Numbered from the stretch's first letter, positions 26,075-34,789 are shown. The stretch: 56,735 nt of DNA from Schleiferilactobacillus perolens DSM 12744 (GCF_001435585.1 NZ_AZEC01000003.1:118218-174952), one strand, 5' to 3'. Numbers and translations: made by a program. The notes: a model not told the origin generated them from the letters alone.

Positions 26075-26812
26075 TGCCTCGATAAACAATGGCCGATCAT
26101 AACCGGTCAGCTCTTCTTCGCCAAATCGTCGGCGACCAATATAGCAGCGGTAATTCAGCTCAATTTGCAAGGCTGTGACTCGCGGATCTTGGCCATAATG
26201 GCGTGTAATATCGCCGCCCCGGAACGGATAGTTGTTGGAGACGGAAAAACCAGCCTGATTCAAGACATCTGTGATCTGCAGGCGAAAGGCCTTGCTGCTT
26301 GTTTGGTCATGGGCGTTGCCTAGAACGATATCTTGGGGGTTGATCCCCGGCTGGCCTGGATAAAACGCAAAACTGTGCAGGTCGATCAGGGTCACATGAC
26401 CAAATGCGGCGATCTTGTCCGCCAATAGTTGCTGTAACGCCCCGCGGTACGGTTGATAGTATGCTTTTAATCGTTCTTGGATAGTCTCTAAAGATAACGG
26501 TTCGGCGTAAAGCGGATGCCCAAATGTGTTTTGCTGGTAGATCGTGGTTCGCTGATAACTGCCCACTGGGGCGACAATAGTCGGCCGATTCGGATCGGCC
26601 ACATAGCGGTTCACGTGGTTTGCTAAAGTGGTGAACCCGGCATCTGGCAAAAACCGGTACAGTTCCGGCAAAAACCAATCCGTGTTGGCCAAAATTGCAT
26701 CAGGCAGAAGGGCTTGGCGCATATCGTCTGGTATCCAGGTACCGCTATGGGGCAGGCTGATGACGATCGGGTAGCGGTGTGCGTGTTGATTGTGGATCGT
26801 GAATAATTCCAA
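26027..26812 (-). CDS. N-formylglutamate amidohydrolase family protein
   Basis: The 261-residue FGase-like protein has PIVISLPHSGTWIP at the N-terminus (zinc-site His), then TDWFLPELY, ANHVNRYVADPNR and VTLIDLHSFAFYP (second zinc site). The C-terminal block VTALQIELNYRCYI is typical of the family. Members hydrolyse N-formylglutamate or related amides; no histidine-degradation genes are adjacent, so the substrate is open. It starts with TTG at 26812, which has GGAGA 8 nt upstream. It converges on the H+-ATPase gene with a 48-bp coding overlap. Confidence 0.85.
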   Translation of the reverse strand: MELFTIHNQHAHRYPIVISLPHSGTWIPDDMRQALLPDAILANTDWFLPELYRFLPDAGFTTLANHVNRYVADPNRPTIVAPVGSYQRTTIYQQNTFGHPLYAEPLSLETIQERLKAYYQPYRGALQQLLADKIAAFGHVTLIDLHSFAFYPGQPGINPQDIVLGNAHDQTSSKAFRLQITDVLNQAGFSVSNNYPFRGGDITRHYGQDPRVTALQIELNYRCYIGRRRFGEEELTGYDRPLFIEASRRLSPIKQLLEQIQ

Positions 26813-26948
26813 ATTAATATCTCCATTTTTCAGCGGTGGTCACAGAGGCCATCGCTTTTTTGAATCTGGTGAAACTATACCAACCATTGGTAGAATGAAC
26901 AATAGAGAAACAAAAATCGTGGACGAGCGAATTGCTGAGGAGAATTCT

Positions 26949-27920
26949 ATGCATATTTTAGTGACCGGTGGCGCTGGCTTTATCGGCAGCAACTTTATTC
27001 GATTCATGCGGCAAAAACATCCGGACGATGTCTTAATCAATTTGGATGCGTTAACCTATGCCGGCAACTTAACCAACTTGGCCGATGTGGCGGAAGGGAC
27101 GCATTATCATTTTGTCCACGGCAACATTCTGGATCGTGATCTAGTGACCCAAGTGATTCGTCAGTACCAGGTCGACACCATCGTTAATTTTGCTGCTGAA
27201 TCCCATGTGGACCGCAGTATTGCGGATCCATTAGTGTTTGTGGATACGAATGTGCGGGGGACAGCCGCACTATTGGATGTGGCCCGTCAAACGCAGATTA
27301 CGCGCTTTCTCCAAGTTTCCACTGATGAAGTATACGGCAGCATTCCTGGCACAGGCCACGTCACAGAAGCCGCTCCGTTGCGCCCCAGCTCCCCCTATGC
27401 CGCCAGTAAAGCTAGCGCGGATTTGATGGCACTGGCCGATCACCATACCTATGGACTGGATGTCGTGATTACCCGGTGTGCCAATAATTACGGACCCTAT
27501 CAGTATCCAGAAAAACTGATTCCGTTAATGATTCAGCACGGGTTAACCGGGGAACCCTTACCTGTTTACGGCGATGGTCAAAAGAAGCGGGATTGGCTCC
27601 ACGTCACCGATCATTGCCGCGCCATTGACCTGGTGCTGCGCCGGGGTCAAAGCGGATCAATCTACAATGTGACCGGCAATAACGAACACGCCAACCTCGC
27701 CATTGTGCACCGGATTATTCAACAACTGCATATTGATCCTCAGCTGATTCAGCTTGTCCCAGACCGATTGGGTGATGATTCCCGATACGCCCTGGATGCC
27801 ACCAAGATTCGGCGGGAGCTTGGCTGGGCACCCACCATTTCCTTTGATGCCGGTCTGTCGGAAACGATTGATTGGTATCAGGCCCATCGTGGTTGGTGGG
27901 AGAGACTGAATACAGATTAG
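26949..27920 (+). CDS. rfbB: dTDP-glucose 4,6-dehydratase
   Basis: The 323-residue short-chain dehydrogenase/reductase of the RmlB group converts dTDP-glucose to dTDP-4-keto-6-deoxyglucose. The NAD-binding GGAGFIGSNF motif is at residues 7-16. DALTYAGN, AAESHVDRSI, STDEVYGS and the catalytic YAASK (Tyr-X3-Lys) are all present. GAGGAG precedes the ATG at 26949. The partners rmlA, rmlC and rmlD are not in the window, so this is either a stand-alone copy or a related nucleotide-sugar dehydratase. Confidence 0.92.
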   Translation: MHILVTGGAGFIGSNFIRFMRQKHPDDVLINLDALTYAGNLTNLADVAEGTHYHFVHGNILDRDLVTQVIRQYQVDTIVNFAAESHVDRSIADPLVFVDTNVRGTAALLDVARQTQITRFLQVSTDEVYGSIPGTGHVTEAAPLRPSSPYAASKASADLMALADHHTYGLDVVITRCANNYGPYQYPEKLIPLMIQHGLTGEPLPVYGDGQKKRDWLHVTDHCRAIDLVLRRGQSGSIYNVTGNNEHANLAIVHRIIQQLHIDPQLIQLVPDRLGDDSRYALDATKIRRELGWAPTISFDAGLSETIDWYQAHRGWWERLNTD

Positions 27921-27923
27921 GCA

Positions 27924-27952
27924 TTGTGCGATGGGGCTTTTCCGGGTAAAAT
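27924..27952 (+). promoter_or_regulatory. Promoter of the fluoride-riboswitch/crcB unit
   Basis: TTGTGC (27924-27929), 17-bp spacer, TAAAAT (27947-27952), 14 bp before the aptamer. The promoter begins just after the rfbB stop codon. Confidence 0.65.
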
Positions 27953-27965
27953 GTGAAGCATCTAA

Positions 27966-28056
27966 TCGGTGATGACGTTCGCCGTAACCATTACAGAACG
28001 TAATTAATGACGTCTACAGTTGCTGCCAAAGCAGTGCGCTGTAGACGTCATTTTTG
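27966..28056 (+). promoter_or_regulatory. Fluoride riboswitch controlling crcB
   Basis: The core CGGTGATGACGTTCGCCG (27968 region) has the same GATGACGTTCGCC as the enolase copy, then the closing TTAATGACGTC (28004-28014). The expression platform is an intrinsic terminator: GACGTCTACAG (28009-28019) pairs exactly with CTGTAGACGTC (28039-28049), followed by a T run. The closing ACGTC is shared between aptamer and terminator, so fluoride should favour readthrough into crcB. Confidence 0.92.
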
Positions 28057-28073
28057 ATGGAAGGAGTAACAAT

Positions 28074-28466
28074 TTGAAAATAATACGGAATATTGTCGTC
28101 GTCTTTCTCGGCGGCGCGCTGGGTGGGATGGCTCGATACGGGTTAAATCAATTGGTTGGTGATCCGACTAATTTGGTGGGAACCACGATTGAAAATCTGA
28201 GCGGCAGCTTCTTGTTGGCGCTGTTAACTGCTTATGCTGTGGATAGTGATTTGTCAGATACTTTAGTGCTCGGGCTGGGCACGGGCTTAATTGGCGGCTA
28301 CACGACGTTTTCCACGTTGATGCTGGCGACTGTGACGAACATCGACCAGGCCCCCAGCAGAACACTGGGCTTATTGTTGGTTAATCTGATTGGCGGAGCA
28401 CTGCTTGCCGGCCTCGGTTATTATCTAGGCGATCGGGCCACAATTCAACGGGAGGGATCGCGATGA
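28074..28466 (+). CDS. crcB: Fluoride channel subunit CrcB/FluC 1
   Basis: The 130-residue four-segment membrane protein has Fluc signatures GGALGGMARYG, ENLSGSFLLALL and GLIGGYTTFSTLM. These are dual-topology or heterodimeric fluoride exporters that protect glycolysis from F-. The TTG at 28074 is chosen: AAGGAG lies 7 nt upstream and the frame before it belongs to the riboswitch. The 4-bp overlap with the next gene suggests an obligate heterodimer. Confidence 0.95.
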   Translation: MKIIRNIVVVFLGGALGGMARYGLNQLVGDPTNLVGTTIENLSGSFLLALLTAYAVDSDLSDTLVLGLGTGLIGGYTTFSTLMLATVTNIDQAPSRTLGLLLVNLIGGALLAGLGYYLGDRATIQREGSR

Positions 28467-28813
28467 TCTGGCTTTGGATTGCAATTGGTGCTGGGATCGG
28501 ATCTGCCTTGCGGTATGGCGTGACGACGATGGGCAAGGCGTGGTGGCCCGGCAAGCCGTGGGCCACGATGCTCATCAATATTTCGGGAGCCTTCGCGGCG
28601 GGCTTTTTTACCAACTTGGCCGGTCTGTCGCCCATGGCGCAAACGGTCCTGTTAACTGGTCTATGTGGCGGATTCACCACGTTCTCAACTTTCACAGTAG
28701 ACATGGTCATTCAATTGCGAAACCGCCAATGGTCCTGGGCAATGCTATACGAGGGCGGCTCAGTGATTCTAGGCTTGACGGCAGTTTGGCTAGGCTTGGT
28801 TGTTGGCGCATAA
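28463..28813 (+). CDS. crcB: Fluoride channel subunit CrcB/FluC 2
   Basis: The 116-residue partner subunit has four membrane segments and the signatures GAGIGSALRYG, INISGAFAAGFF and GLCGGFTTFSTF (the Phe-box/TTFST motif). It overlaps the first subunit by ATGA and is probably inserted in opposite topology to form the heterodimeric channel. Confidence 0.95.
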   Translation: MIWLWIAIGAGIGSALRYGVTTMGKAWWPGKPWATMLINISGAFAAGFFTNLAGLSPMAQTVLLTGLCGGFTTFSTFTVDMVIQLRNRQWSWAMLYEGGSVILGLTAVWLGLVVGA

Positions 28814-28814
28814 G

Positions 28815-28843
28815 AAAAGGGCAGGTCGTGGCGATCTGCCCTT
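28815..28843. terminator. Shared terminator between crcB and CMD genes
   Basis: AAAAGGGCAG and CTGCCCTTT flank an 11-nt loop between two convergent genes. The A and T ends make it plausible on both strands. Confidence 0.7.
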
Positions 28844-28847
28844 TCTG

Positions 28848-29168
28848 CTAATCTGTGTAGATTTCTTTAGCCAAACCAAATGCGGACCAAGCCTTAGGCC
28901 AACCAGCATAGAAGGCTAACTGCGTGATCAGTTCGACCATCTCGTCTTTGGTCACACCGTTTTGCTTTGCCATCTTCATGTGGGACTCTAATTGTGGGAA
29001 AAGTCCCTGGGACATAAGCGAAGCACAAGTGATCATACTCCGATCACGGGCAGACAGCTTATCTTCCCGGGACCATACTTCACCAAACAAAACATCATCA
29101 TTCAGTTCCGCAAATTTCGGGGCAAAGTCGCCTAAACGATCGCGACCAGCCGTTTGTTTTTTAGCCAT
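28848..29168 (-). CDS. Carboxymuconolactone decarboxylase family protein
   Basis: The 106-residue all-helical CMD/AhpD-like protein has the family block CASLMSQGLFPQLESHMKMA (one Cys and the conserved His, no CxxC) and the FYAGWPKAWSA end. Small CMD proteins act as ring-opening decarboxylases or as thiol-based peroxide-stress proteins; a single Cys argues against AhpD-type reductase. GGAGG precedes the ATG. It is last in an operon with a second CMD protein (22-bp gap) and a cupin. Confidence 0.88.
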   Translation of the reverse strand: MAKKQTAGRDRLGDFAPKFAELNDDVLFGEVWSREDKLSARDRSMITCASLMSQGLFPQLESHMKMAKQNGVTKDEMVELITQLAFYAGWPKAWSAFGLAKEIYTD

Positions 29169-29190
29169 AAAATAACCTCCAATGTGTTTA

Positions 29191-29889
29191 TTAATTATTG
29201 TGATTAGTTAACGCCAAAGCTGCTTGGTGAATCGCTTGGACACTGTTGATCACCAAAGGAAAGCCGATATAGGGCAGCAGCTGGATGGCGGACCAAACCA
29301 ATTCACGTTCCGTATTGCCGGCCTTGAGACTGCCGCGGGCATGGGCATTGATTTGAAAACTGACATTCATCGTGATCAACGCTAACAGTTCATACCGTTC
29401 CCGATCTTTGACACTTAAGACACCGTATTGGTAATAATCGTTGAAGAAATGATTGGTCAAGGCGGCAGGAATAAATTCGCCCGCACTATCTGGCAAATCT
29501 TTCAACAAATTCTTGATTTCAGTGCCGTAAAGCGCCGCTTGAGCTTGGGCACCGAAGCCGTCAGTCTGATCGGGGATGGCAGGGGTAAACGTGATCTGCT
29601 GGGCCGTGAAGACATCCTGAATGGCCGCAAGTGCGGATTCGACACGCAAAGATCCCACCACTGGGGAGAGCTGATACACTGTTTCCAGTAGGATTTGCGG
29701 GGAGATGCCGGCGGCCAGGATGGCCTGGGTTTGCGCCGTGATCGGCGGAATAGTTCCCTGACAGATACTAGCAATTAACGGAATCAGTAACCGATCGCTG
29801 CTCAAGTGCATGGCGCCAGAGTGTTCAACTGCCCCGACTAAGGGAGCAATACGTTTAGAAAAGCCTTCTATTGCCTGCTTGTCGTTCAT
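29191..29889 (-). CDS. Two-domain carboxymuconolactone decarboxylase family protein
   Basis: The 232-residue protein looks like two CMD-type helical repeats. The first spans about 10-100 (RLLIPLIASICQGTIPPITAQ, ILLETVYQLSPVVGSLR) and the second about 130-225 (RYELLALITMNVSFQINAHAR, LVWSAIQLLPYIGFPLV). The conserved Cys is absent from the second half, so the chemistry differs from AhpD. It overlaps the upstream cupin gene by 4 bp and precedes the small CMD gene. The trio is divergent from a LysR regulator, a frequent arrangement in lactobacilli. Confidence 0.8.
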   Translation of the reverse strand: MNDKQAIEGFSKRIAPLVGAVEHSGAMHLSSDRLLIPLIASICQGTIPPITAQTQAILAAGISPQILLETVYQLSPVVGSLRVESALAAIQDVFTAQQITFTPAIPDQTDGFGAQAQAALYGTEIKNLLKDLPDSAGEFIPAALTNHFFNDYYQYGVLSVKDRERYELLALITMNVSFQINAHARGSLKAGNTERELVWSAIQLLPYIGFPLVINSVQAIHQAALALTNHNN

Positions 29890-30302
29890 TTGTTTTGATC
29901 CAGTTGGGCATATTCCGCATCAGTCACGGGGGCCAACCATTCTGTCGTTCCTTGGGTGATGGCCAAATGCGTGAACCAGCTATCCTTAGTGGCGCCGTGC
30001 CAGTGTTCGACACCTGGGCGAATGGTCACCGTATCGCCGGGATGGAGGAGACGGGCCGGTTTTCCTTTTTCTTGATACCAGCCTTCACCAGCGGTCACCA
30101 GCAGTAACTGGAAACCGTTGTGATGAATGTGCCAGTTGTTGCGGCAGCCGGGTTCGAAGGTGACATTTGCGACATTGACGTCAATATCATCGTCGGCTTG
30201 AATCAAGCCGTTTAAGTAACTTTGACCAATGAAATACTTTTGATAAGCGGTATTTTTGGCTCCTAAGCCGAAGAGACCGCCCTTTTCTGCGTGATTTGTC
30301 AT
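29886..30302 (-). CDS. Cupin-domain protein
   Basis: The 138-residue single-cupin protein has a metal-binding motif 1 of the form H-X-H with a downstream Gln (NNWHIHHNGFQLLLVTAGEG) and motif 2 PGDTVTIRPGVEHWHG. This type is commonly found with carboxymuconolactone decarboxylases. The ATG at 30302 has AGGA 9 nt upstream; a longer in-frame start at 30329 or 30356 is less well supported. It is the first gene of the minus-strand operon. Confidence 0.88.
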   Translation of the reverse strand: MTNHAEKGGLFGLGAKNTAYQKYFIGQSYLNGLIQADDDIDVNVANVTFEPGCRNNWHIHHNGFQLLLVTAGEGWYQEKGKPARLLHPGDTVTIRPGVEHWHGATKDSWFTHLAITQGTTEWLAPVTDAEYAQLDQNK

Positions 30303-30413
30303 ATCGAAGAGTCCTTCCTTTGTGTTCATGATTACCATACAGCACCGGCCACACAATGTATAATACTAATAGATGATAGGGCGCCATGCACACAGATTAT
30401 AGGAGGAAAAAAC

Positions 30414-31292
30414 ATGGAACTACGGACTTTACGTTATTTAGTGGCTATCGCCGATGCTGGCACTATGACTGCTGCCGCACAATTATTGCATGTCTCTCAA
30501 CCGGCCTTATCGCGGCAAATCATGGACTTGGAAGAAGAGCTGCACACCACCATATTTGACCGGTCCGGCCGGGGGATTAGCTTAACTTCATCGGGGACGT
30601 ATCTGGTGAATCGAGCACGTCAGATTTTAGCGCTGACGGATGGCACGGTCGCAGCCTTGGATCAACAAACACCGTTGAGTGGACCACTATCGATCGGTCT
30701 GGGTGAATCCCCGCTGAACCAGCCGGTCTTAACCGCCGCCGCGCAACTAGTCCAGCAATACCCCGCGGTCCACTTGCGGATTTATAGCGGCAATGCGGAT
30801 GAGATTTTTGAACGGTTGGATCACGGGTTATTAGATTTTGGTGTCGTCATTGATCCGGCAGACAAAAATAAATACGCCTGGACATCAATCCCCGGGCGCA
30901 ACATTTGGGGTCTGGCGATGCTGCCCACAGCACCGCTCGCCAAGAAAAAGGGGATCACGCCAGCGGATATGGCCCGCCTGCCAATCATGGTTTCTGACCG
31001 CGCCGCCGTTCAGCAGATGGTAGAGAACTGGCTTGGGGCACCTCTGACCGAAAATCAAGTGGTCACTCGCTACAACTTGATTTATAACGCCGCACTATTA
31101 ACCAGAGCCGGTGTCGGCTATGCAGTCACCCTCAGCCATCTCCTCGACCCCACCGACCAAACCCTCACATTCATTCCCTTCACTCCCAAATTGACGACTG
31201 CCATGACCTTAATATGGCCCAAAAACAGCATCCAATCTCCAGTTGCCAGAGCATTCCTAAAGATTTTTGACGAAAAAAAGGACCTGGAATAA
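30414..31292 (+). CDS. LysR-family transcriptional regulator
   Basis: The 292-residue protein has an N-terminal winged helix (MELRTLRYLVAIADAGTMT, AAQLLHVSQPALSRQIMDLE, FDRSGRGISLT) and a C-terminal LysR substrate-binding domain (about 90-290). It is divergent from the cupin-CMD-CMD operon, which it most likely controls from the 111-bp shared region. GGAGG precedes the ATG at 30414. The 3' end of the gene overlaps the terminator that serves the opposing NADH oxidase gene. Confidence 0.94.
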   Translation: MELRTLRYLVAIADAGTMTAAAQLLHVSQPALSRQIMDLEEELHTTIFDRSGRGISLTSSGTYLVNRARQILALTDGTVAALDQQTPLSGPLSIGLGESPLNQPVLTAAAQLVQQYPAVHLRIYSGNADEIFERLDHGLLDFGVVIDPADKNKYAWTSIPGRNIWGLAMLPTAPLAKKKGITPADMARLPIMVSDRAAVQQMVENWLGAPLTENQVVTRYNLIYNAALLTRAGVGYAVTLSHLLDPTDQTLTFIPFTPKLTTAMTLIWPKNSIQSPVARAFLKIFDEKKDLE

Positions 31293-31302
31293 TTCCAGGT
31301 CC
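31272..31302 (-). terminator. Terminator of the NADH oxidase gene
   Basis: Read on the minus strand, GGACCTGGAA pairs with TTCCAGGTCC around a 3-nt loop and is followed by seven T. It overlaps the last codons of the convergent LysR gene. Confidence 0.85.
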
Positions 31303-31338
31303 CAATTGCGCAGTATTGGCGCAACAGACAGTTCAATA

Positions 31339-32709
31339 CTAGTTACGGACAGCCTGTTTTTCCGCTAACAAAGCTTTCTGCGCCGCCACGTTCATCACGT
31401 TCCAAGGCCGGTCAAATCCAGGCTGGAAGAAGAAGTCAGCATAAGCCAAGTCTTCTAACGTCATCTTCCCTTGGATCGCTAAACTGATCGCGTTGATATT
31501 CGCGGTGACATCCCGCTTCGACATAATTTGCGCACCCAAGACGCGGTGACTCTCTGGATCGTAAGTCAACTTAAAGTCAACTTGGGTATTGCCCGCTTCA
31601 GTGGGAACGAAGGGCGGTTGGGTGGAGTCTGTCACAAACACAGAGGCTGTTTTCACCCCATATTTGTCAGCAGTGCCTTCCTTGACCCCAGTCGAAGCAA
31701 AGTGGTAATCAAAGACAGACAGGGCAGAAGAGCCCGAAACAGCCGGCATAGTGGTCTTTTTGCCTAACAAGTTCATCGCAGCAATTCGACCCTGACGCCG
31801 GGCGTTGGTGGCTAAAGCGATTTGCTCTAAGTCACCAGTTGGTGCAAATGGTACCTTCGTGGCGTCGCCCACAGCGTAAATATCCGGAGCGGATGTTTCC
31901 AGATGGTCGTTAATCTTGACCAAGCCCTTTTCATCCAAATCGACAACACCCTTGAGCCAACCAGTATTGGCTTTGATCCCCGCAGTTTGGATGACCAAAT
32001 CTGCCGGGTAGGTGCCTTGGTCTGTGACCACTTTTGTCACGCGGCCATCTTGGCCCGCAAATTCTTTCACCATTTGACCAGTCGCCGGATAAATATTGTG
32101 GGCCTTCATCGTGTCAGTGAGTACATCGGTGAATTCCGCATCCAGATAAACGCCCAGCGGTCGGGCAATCATGTCCACTAAAGTGACGTGTTTACCGGCT
32201 TTGGCAAAGACTTCAGCGGCTTCGACGCCGATATAGCCAGCACCAATGACCACAACGTTGTGGACAGTCGGATCCACCGTCTTGGCCTTCAGCTTAATCG
32301 CCCAGTCCCGCCCACGCATCGCGTAGACGTTTTGCAAATCAGTCCCGGGAACGGGCAGGCTAACAGGCACCGCCCCCACGCTCAATACTAATTTATCATA
32401 GGATTCTTGGCGTGTCGTGTCATTGGCCAAGTCATGGACGGTCACTTGATGCGCTGCGGCGTCCACACTTGTGATTTCTTGGCGTGTAAAGACGTGTACA
32501 CCTTGGGCACGCATGCCTTCTGGTGTGGCATAACGGACAGTGTTAACGTCCTTGACCACACCCTCTAAGTAGAGCTGCATACCGCAGGATAGGAAAGATA
32601 AGAAATCACCTTTTTCGTACCATTGAATTTCTGTATCGGGTTGGTCCGCAAGAATTCCCCGCACCGTTTCGTAACCACCGTGAGATGAACCGACTACAAT
32701 AACTTTCAT
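31339..32709 (-). CDS. nox: NADH oxidase / peroxidase family flavoprotein
   Basis: This 456-residue FAD/NAD(P)-binding disulfide-reductase-type enzyme has an N-terminal FAD motif [12 protein letters not shown] with His10 and the redox-active Cys42 in SFLSCGMQL, both characteristic of water-forming NADH oxidases and NADH peroxidases. The NADH-binding motif is [11 protein letters not shown] and a second FAD motif is YAVGDAT. The C-terminal dimer domain ends [13 protein letters not shown]. It would regenerate NAD+ with oxygen. AAGGAGA precedes the ATG. Oxidase versus peroxidase cannot be settled from sequence alone. Confidence 0.92.
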   Translation of the reverse strand: MKVIVVGSSHGGYETVRGILADQPDTEIQWYEKGDFLSFLSCGMQLYLEGVVKDVNTVRYATPEGMRAQGVHVFTRQEITSVDAAAHQVTVHDLANDTTRQESYDKLVLSVGAVPVSLPVPGTDLQNVYAMRGRDWAIKLKAKTVDPTVHNVVVIGAGYIGVEAAEVFAKAGKHVTLVDMIARPLGVYLDAEFTDVLTDTMKAHNIYPATGQMVKEFAGQDGRVTKVVTDQGTYPADLVIQTAGIKANTGWLKGVVDLDEKGLVKINDHLETSAPDIYAVGDATKVPFAPTGDLEQIALATNARRQGRIAAMNLLGKKTTMPAVSGSSALSVFDYHFASTGVKEGTADKYGVKTASVFVTDSTQPPFVPTEAGNTQVDFKLTYDPESHRVLGAQIMSKRDVTANINAISLAIQGKMTLEDLAYADFFFQPGFDRPWNVMNVAAQKALLAEKQAVRN

Positions 32710-32726
32710 TTTGTCACGTCTCCTTT

Positions 32727-32749
32727 TTGTGAAATTAAATTGTCAACAA
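32727..32749. promoter_or_regulatory. Redox-regulator-like site upstream of nox
   Basis: TTGTGAAATTAAATTG followed by TCAACAA lies 18 bp before the nox start. A closely related site, with the identical 14-bp TTGTGAAATTAAAT, lies at 37750 before the aldehyde dehydrogenase gene. The half-site resembles Rex (TTGTGAA), but the spacing is longer than the usual Rex palindrome. Shared control by NADH/NAD+ is plausible. Confidence 0.45.
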
Positions 32750-32866
32750 CCATACTCTTCCAGTGTAGCATGGGTTACGCGCCCGATTCAATGCTGTGAA
32801 CGATTTACTTGATAATAGTTCTAAAAAAAGAATCAATACTGATTTTTTAAAGCTTTTCCCAACACC

Positions 32867-32896
32867 TTCACGCCACCGCATCCACTGTCCTATAAT
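32867..32896 (+). promoter_or_regulatory. Putative promoter upstream of dhaK
   Basis: TTCACG (32867-32872), 18 bp, TATAAT (32891-32896). If used, the whole family A repeat A4 would be transcribed in the roughly 290-nt dhaK leader. Confidence 0.45.
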
Positions 32897-32950
32897 GGAA
32901 GCGTAAGCAAGGTGGTGGTACTGGATAGAATAATGATTCTTGACGTATCC

Positions 32951-33133
32951 AGTGCCAATGCGGAGCAATCGGAGGGAAAATGGGGCTCAGCTGTGGAAAC
33001 CGCAATAAACTTGCCCCGGTCCTGGGCAAGTTTATATGCGGTTAGGCGACTTTGAGACCGCGCACTTTGCGGGCTCAAAGCGCCGTCACAGCGTTCCAGC
33101 CCCATTTTCCCGGAGATTGCGCAGCTTTGGTAC
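32951..33133 (+). repeat. Family A cloverleaf repeat in the dhaK leader (A4)
   Basis: The terminal arms are GTGCCAATGCGGAGCAATCGG and a right end with GGAGATTGCGCAGCTTTGGTAC. GCAATCGG pairs with the right-hand GATTGC where A1 has GCAAGCGG/GCTTGC, a compensatory change. Arm i (32998-33042) is CCGCAATAAACTTGCCC with exact partner; arm ii is GGCGACTTTGAG/CTCAAAGCGCC. Confidence 0.88.
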
Positions 33134-33192
33134 GGCGCGGAGGACGTTTTTTATGCCAGTCCCATCCCAGTATAGAAAGGGATGTTTTCGAT

Positions 33193-34221
33193 TTGAAAAA
33201 GATTCTGAATGATCCCAGTAATTTAGTACCAGAAATGGTCTCCGGTATGGTGGCCAGCTATCCGCAGTATATCCGGCAAATTCCGGATACCCTCGCGGTG
33301 GTCCGCAATGACCGGGCATTTAATGAAAAACACGCGCCAAAAGTCGGTGTCGTATCCGGCGGCGGCAGCGGCCATGAGCCCTTACATATGGGCTTTGTAG
33401 GTCAAGGCATGTTAACTGCCGCCGTACCAGGGCAAGTGTTCACTTCACCGACCCCTGATCAGATCTATGCCGCAGTGAAGGCCGCCGATCAAGGCAAAGG
33501 GGTTTTGCTGATCGTCAAGAATTACTCCGGCGATGTCATGAATTTTGATATGGCCAAGGACCTGGCCAGCATTGATGATATCAAGGTAGAATCCATCGTG
33601 GTTGATGATGATGTGGCCGTGGAAGACTCACTTTATACCCAAGGCCGCCGCGGTGTGGCCGGCACAGTGCTGGTCGAAAAGATCGTCGGGGCCGCTGCAG
33701 AAGCCGGTCTAGACTTGGCGGCATTGGTGAAATTAGGCAAAGCCGTCATCGCTCAAACCAAGACGATCGGCGTGGCACTGCATGCTGCCACGGTGCCAGA
33801 AGTAGGGCATCCTGGTTTTGAACTGGGGCCCGACGAAATGGAATACGGCGTCGGCATCCATAACGAACCGGGTTACAAGCGAGAAAAGATGGTGCCTTCT
33901 GCTGCATTAGCGAAAGAATTGCTGGGCAAGATCGGCGGCCATTTTGATGGCGGCGTGGCCGGTAAGAAGTTCACAGTCTTAGTGAACGGTTTTGGGGCGA
34001 CGCCGTTGGGTGAACAGTTTGTATTCGCTAATGATGTCTTGGAGCAGCTGAAGGATGCTAAGGCGGACGTGATTTTTACCAAAGTCGGCAATTACGTCAC
34101 ATCACTGGATATGACTGGCCTATCTTTGACACTCTTACAAATGCAGGATGATCAGTGGCTGGATTATCTGAATGCACCAGCCGCAACAATTGGATGGGGG
34201 GACTCTCGGAATGAACGTTGA
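33193..34221 (+). CDS. dhaK: Dihydroxyacetone kinase subunit DhaK
   Basis: The 342-residue substrate-binding subunit of the PTS-dependent dihydroxyacetone kinase binds DHA covalently at His223 in EYGVGIHNEPGY. GVVSGGGSGHEPLHMGFVG carries His61 and LIVKNYSGDVMNF carries the active-site Asp. The TTG at 33193 is chosen because it gives the canonical MKKILNDPSN start and has AAAGGG upstream; the frame before it is the repeat A4. It overlaps dhaL by 11 bp. The pathway feeds dihydroxyacetone from glycerol into glycolysis. Confidence 0.96.
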   Translation: MKKILNDPSNLVPEMVSGMVASYPQYIRQIPDTLAVVRNDRAFNEKHAPKVGVVSGGGSGHEPLHMGFVGQGMLTAAVPGQVFTSPTPDQIYAAVKAADQGKGVLLIVKNYSGDVMNFDMAKDLASIDDIKVESIVVDDDVAVEDSLYTQGRRGVAGTVLVEKIVGAAAEAGLDLAALVKLGKAVIAQTKTIGVALHAATVPEVGHPGFELGPDEMEYGVGIHNEPGYKREKMVPSAALAKELLGKIGGHFDGGVAGKKFTVLVNGFGATPLGEQFVFANDVLEQLKDAKADVIFTKVGNYVTSLDMTGLSLTLLQMQDDQWLDYLNAPAATIGWGDSRNER

Positions 34222-34789
34222 ACAAGTCGAAAAATGGATGACGTTGTACCAGGCTGAAGTGGAGAAAAACAAGGATTACCTCAGCCAGTTAGATACAGAT
34301 ATTGGTGATGGCGACCATGGCAACAACATGGCTCGGGGCATGACCGCTGTGGCCGACGGGTTAGAAAAAGACAAGCCCGCTGATTTAGCCCATGCGTTCC
34401 AAAACATCGCCATGAGTCTGATCAGCAAAGTCGGTGGTGCCGCTGGTCCACTGTATGGTACGGCGTTCCTAGAAATGGCCAAGGCAGCCAAATCTGGCGG
34501 TACGGATATTCCGAATTTGCTGCAAGTGGCTGCGGATGGCGTGGCCAAACGCGGTGGCGCCAAAGTTGGCGATAAGACCATGGTCGATGTCTGGGAACCT
34601 GCGGCCAAGGACGCCCAGGCCGGTCAATTGAATGACGCCAACATTGATAAATTAGTCGATGCCACTAAGCCCTTGCGCGCTCTGAAGGGTCGGGCTTCTT
34701 ATCTGGGTGAACGTTCCATCGGGCACCTAGACCCTGGCGCTGTCAGCACAGGCATGTTACTGAAGACTCTCTTACAAGCCACCGCTTAA
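34211..34789 (+). CDS. dhaL: Dihydroxyacetone kinase subunit DhaL
   Basis: The 192-residue ADP-binding subunit has LDTDIGDGDHGNNMARG (magnesium-coordinating Asp cluster) at about 30-46, SKVGGAAGPLYGTAF and KTMVDVWEPA, and it ends with GRASYLGERSIGHLDPGA. ADP stays bound as a cofactor and is rephosphorylated by DhaM. The ATG at 34211 is preferred over the frame start at 34172 because a G-rich ribosome binding site lies 8 nt upstream and the N-terminus matches the family. Confidence 0.96.
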   Translation: MNVEQVEKWMTLYQAEVEKNKDYLSQLDTDIGDGDHGNNMARGMTAVADGLEKDKPADLAHAFQNIAMSLISKVGGAAGPLYGTAFLEMAKAAKSGGTDIPNLLQVAADGVAKRGGAKVGDKTMVDVWEPAAKDAQAGQLNDANIDKLVDATKPLRALKGRASYLGERSIGHLDPGAVSTGMLLKTLLQATA

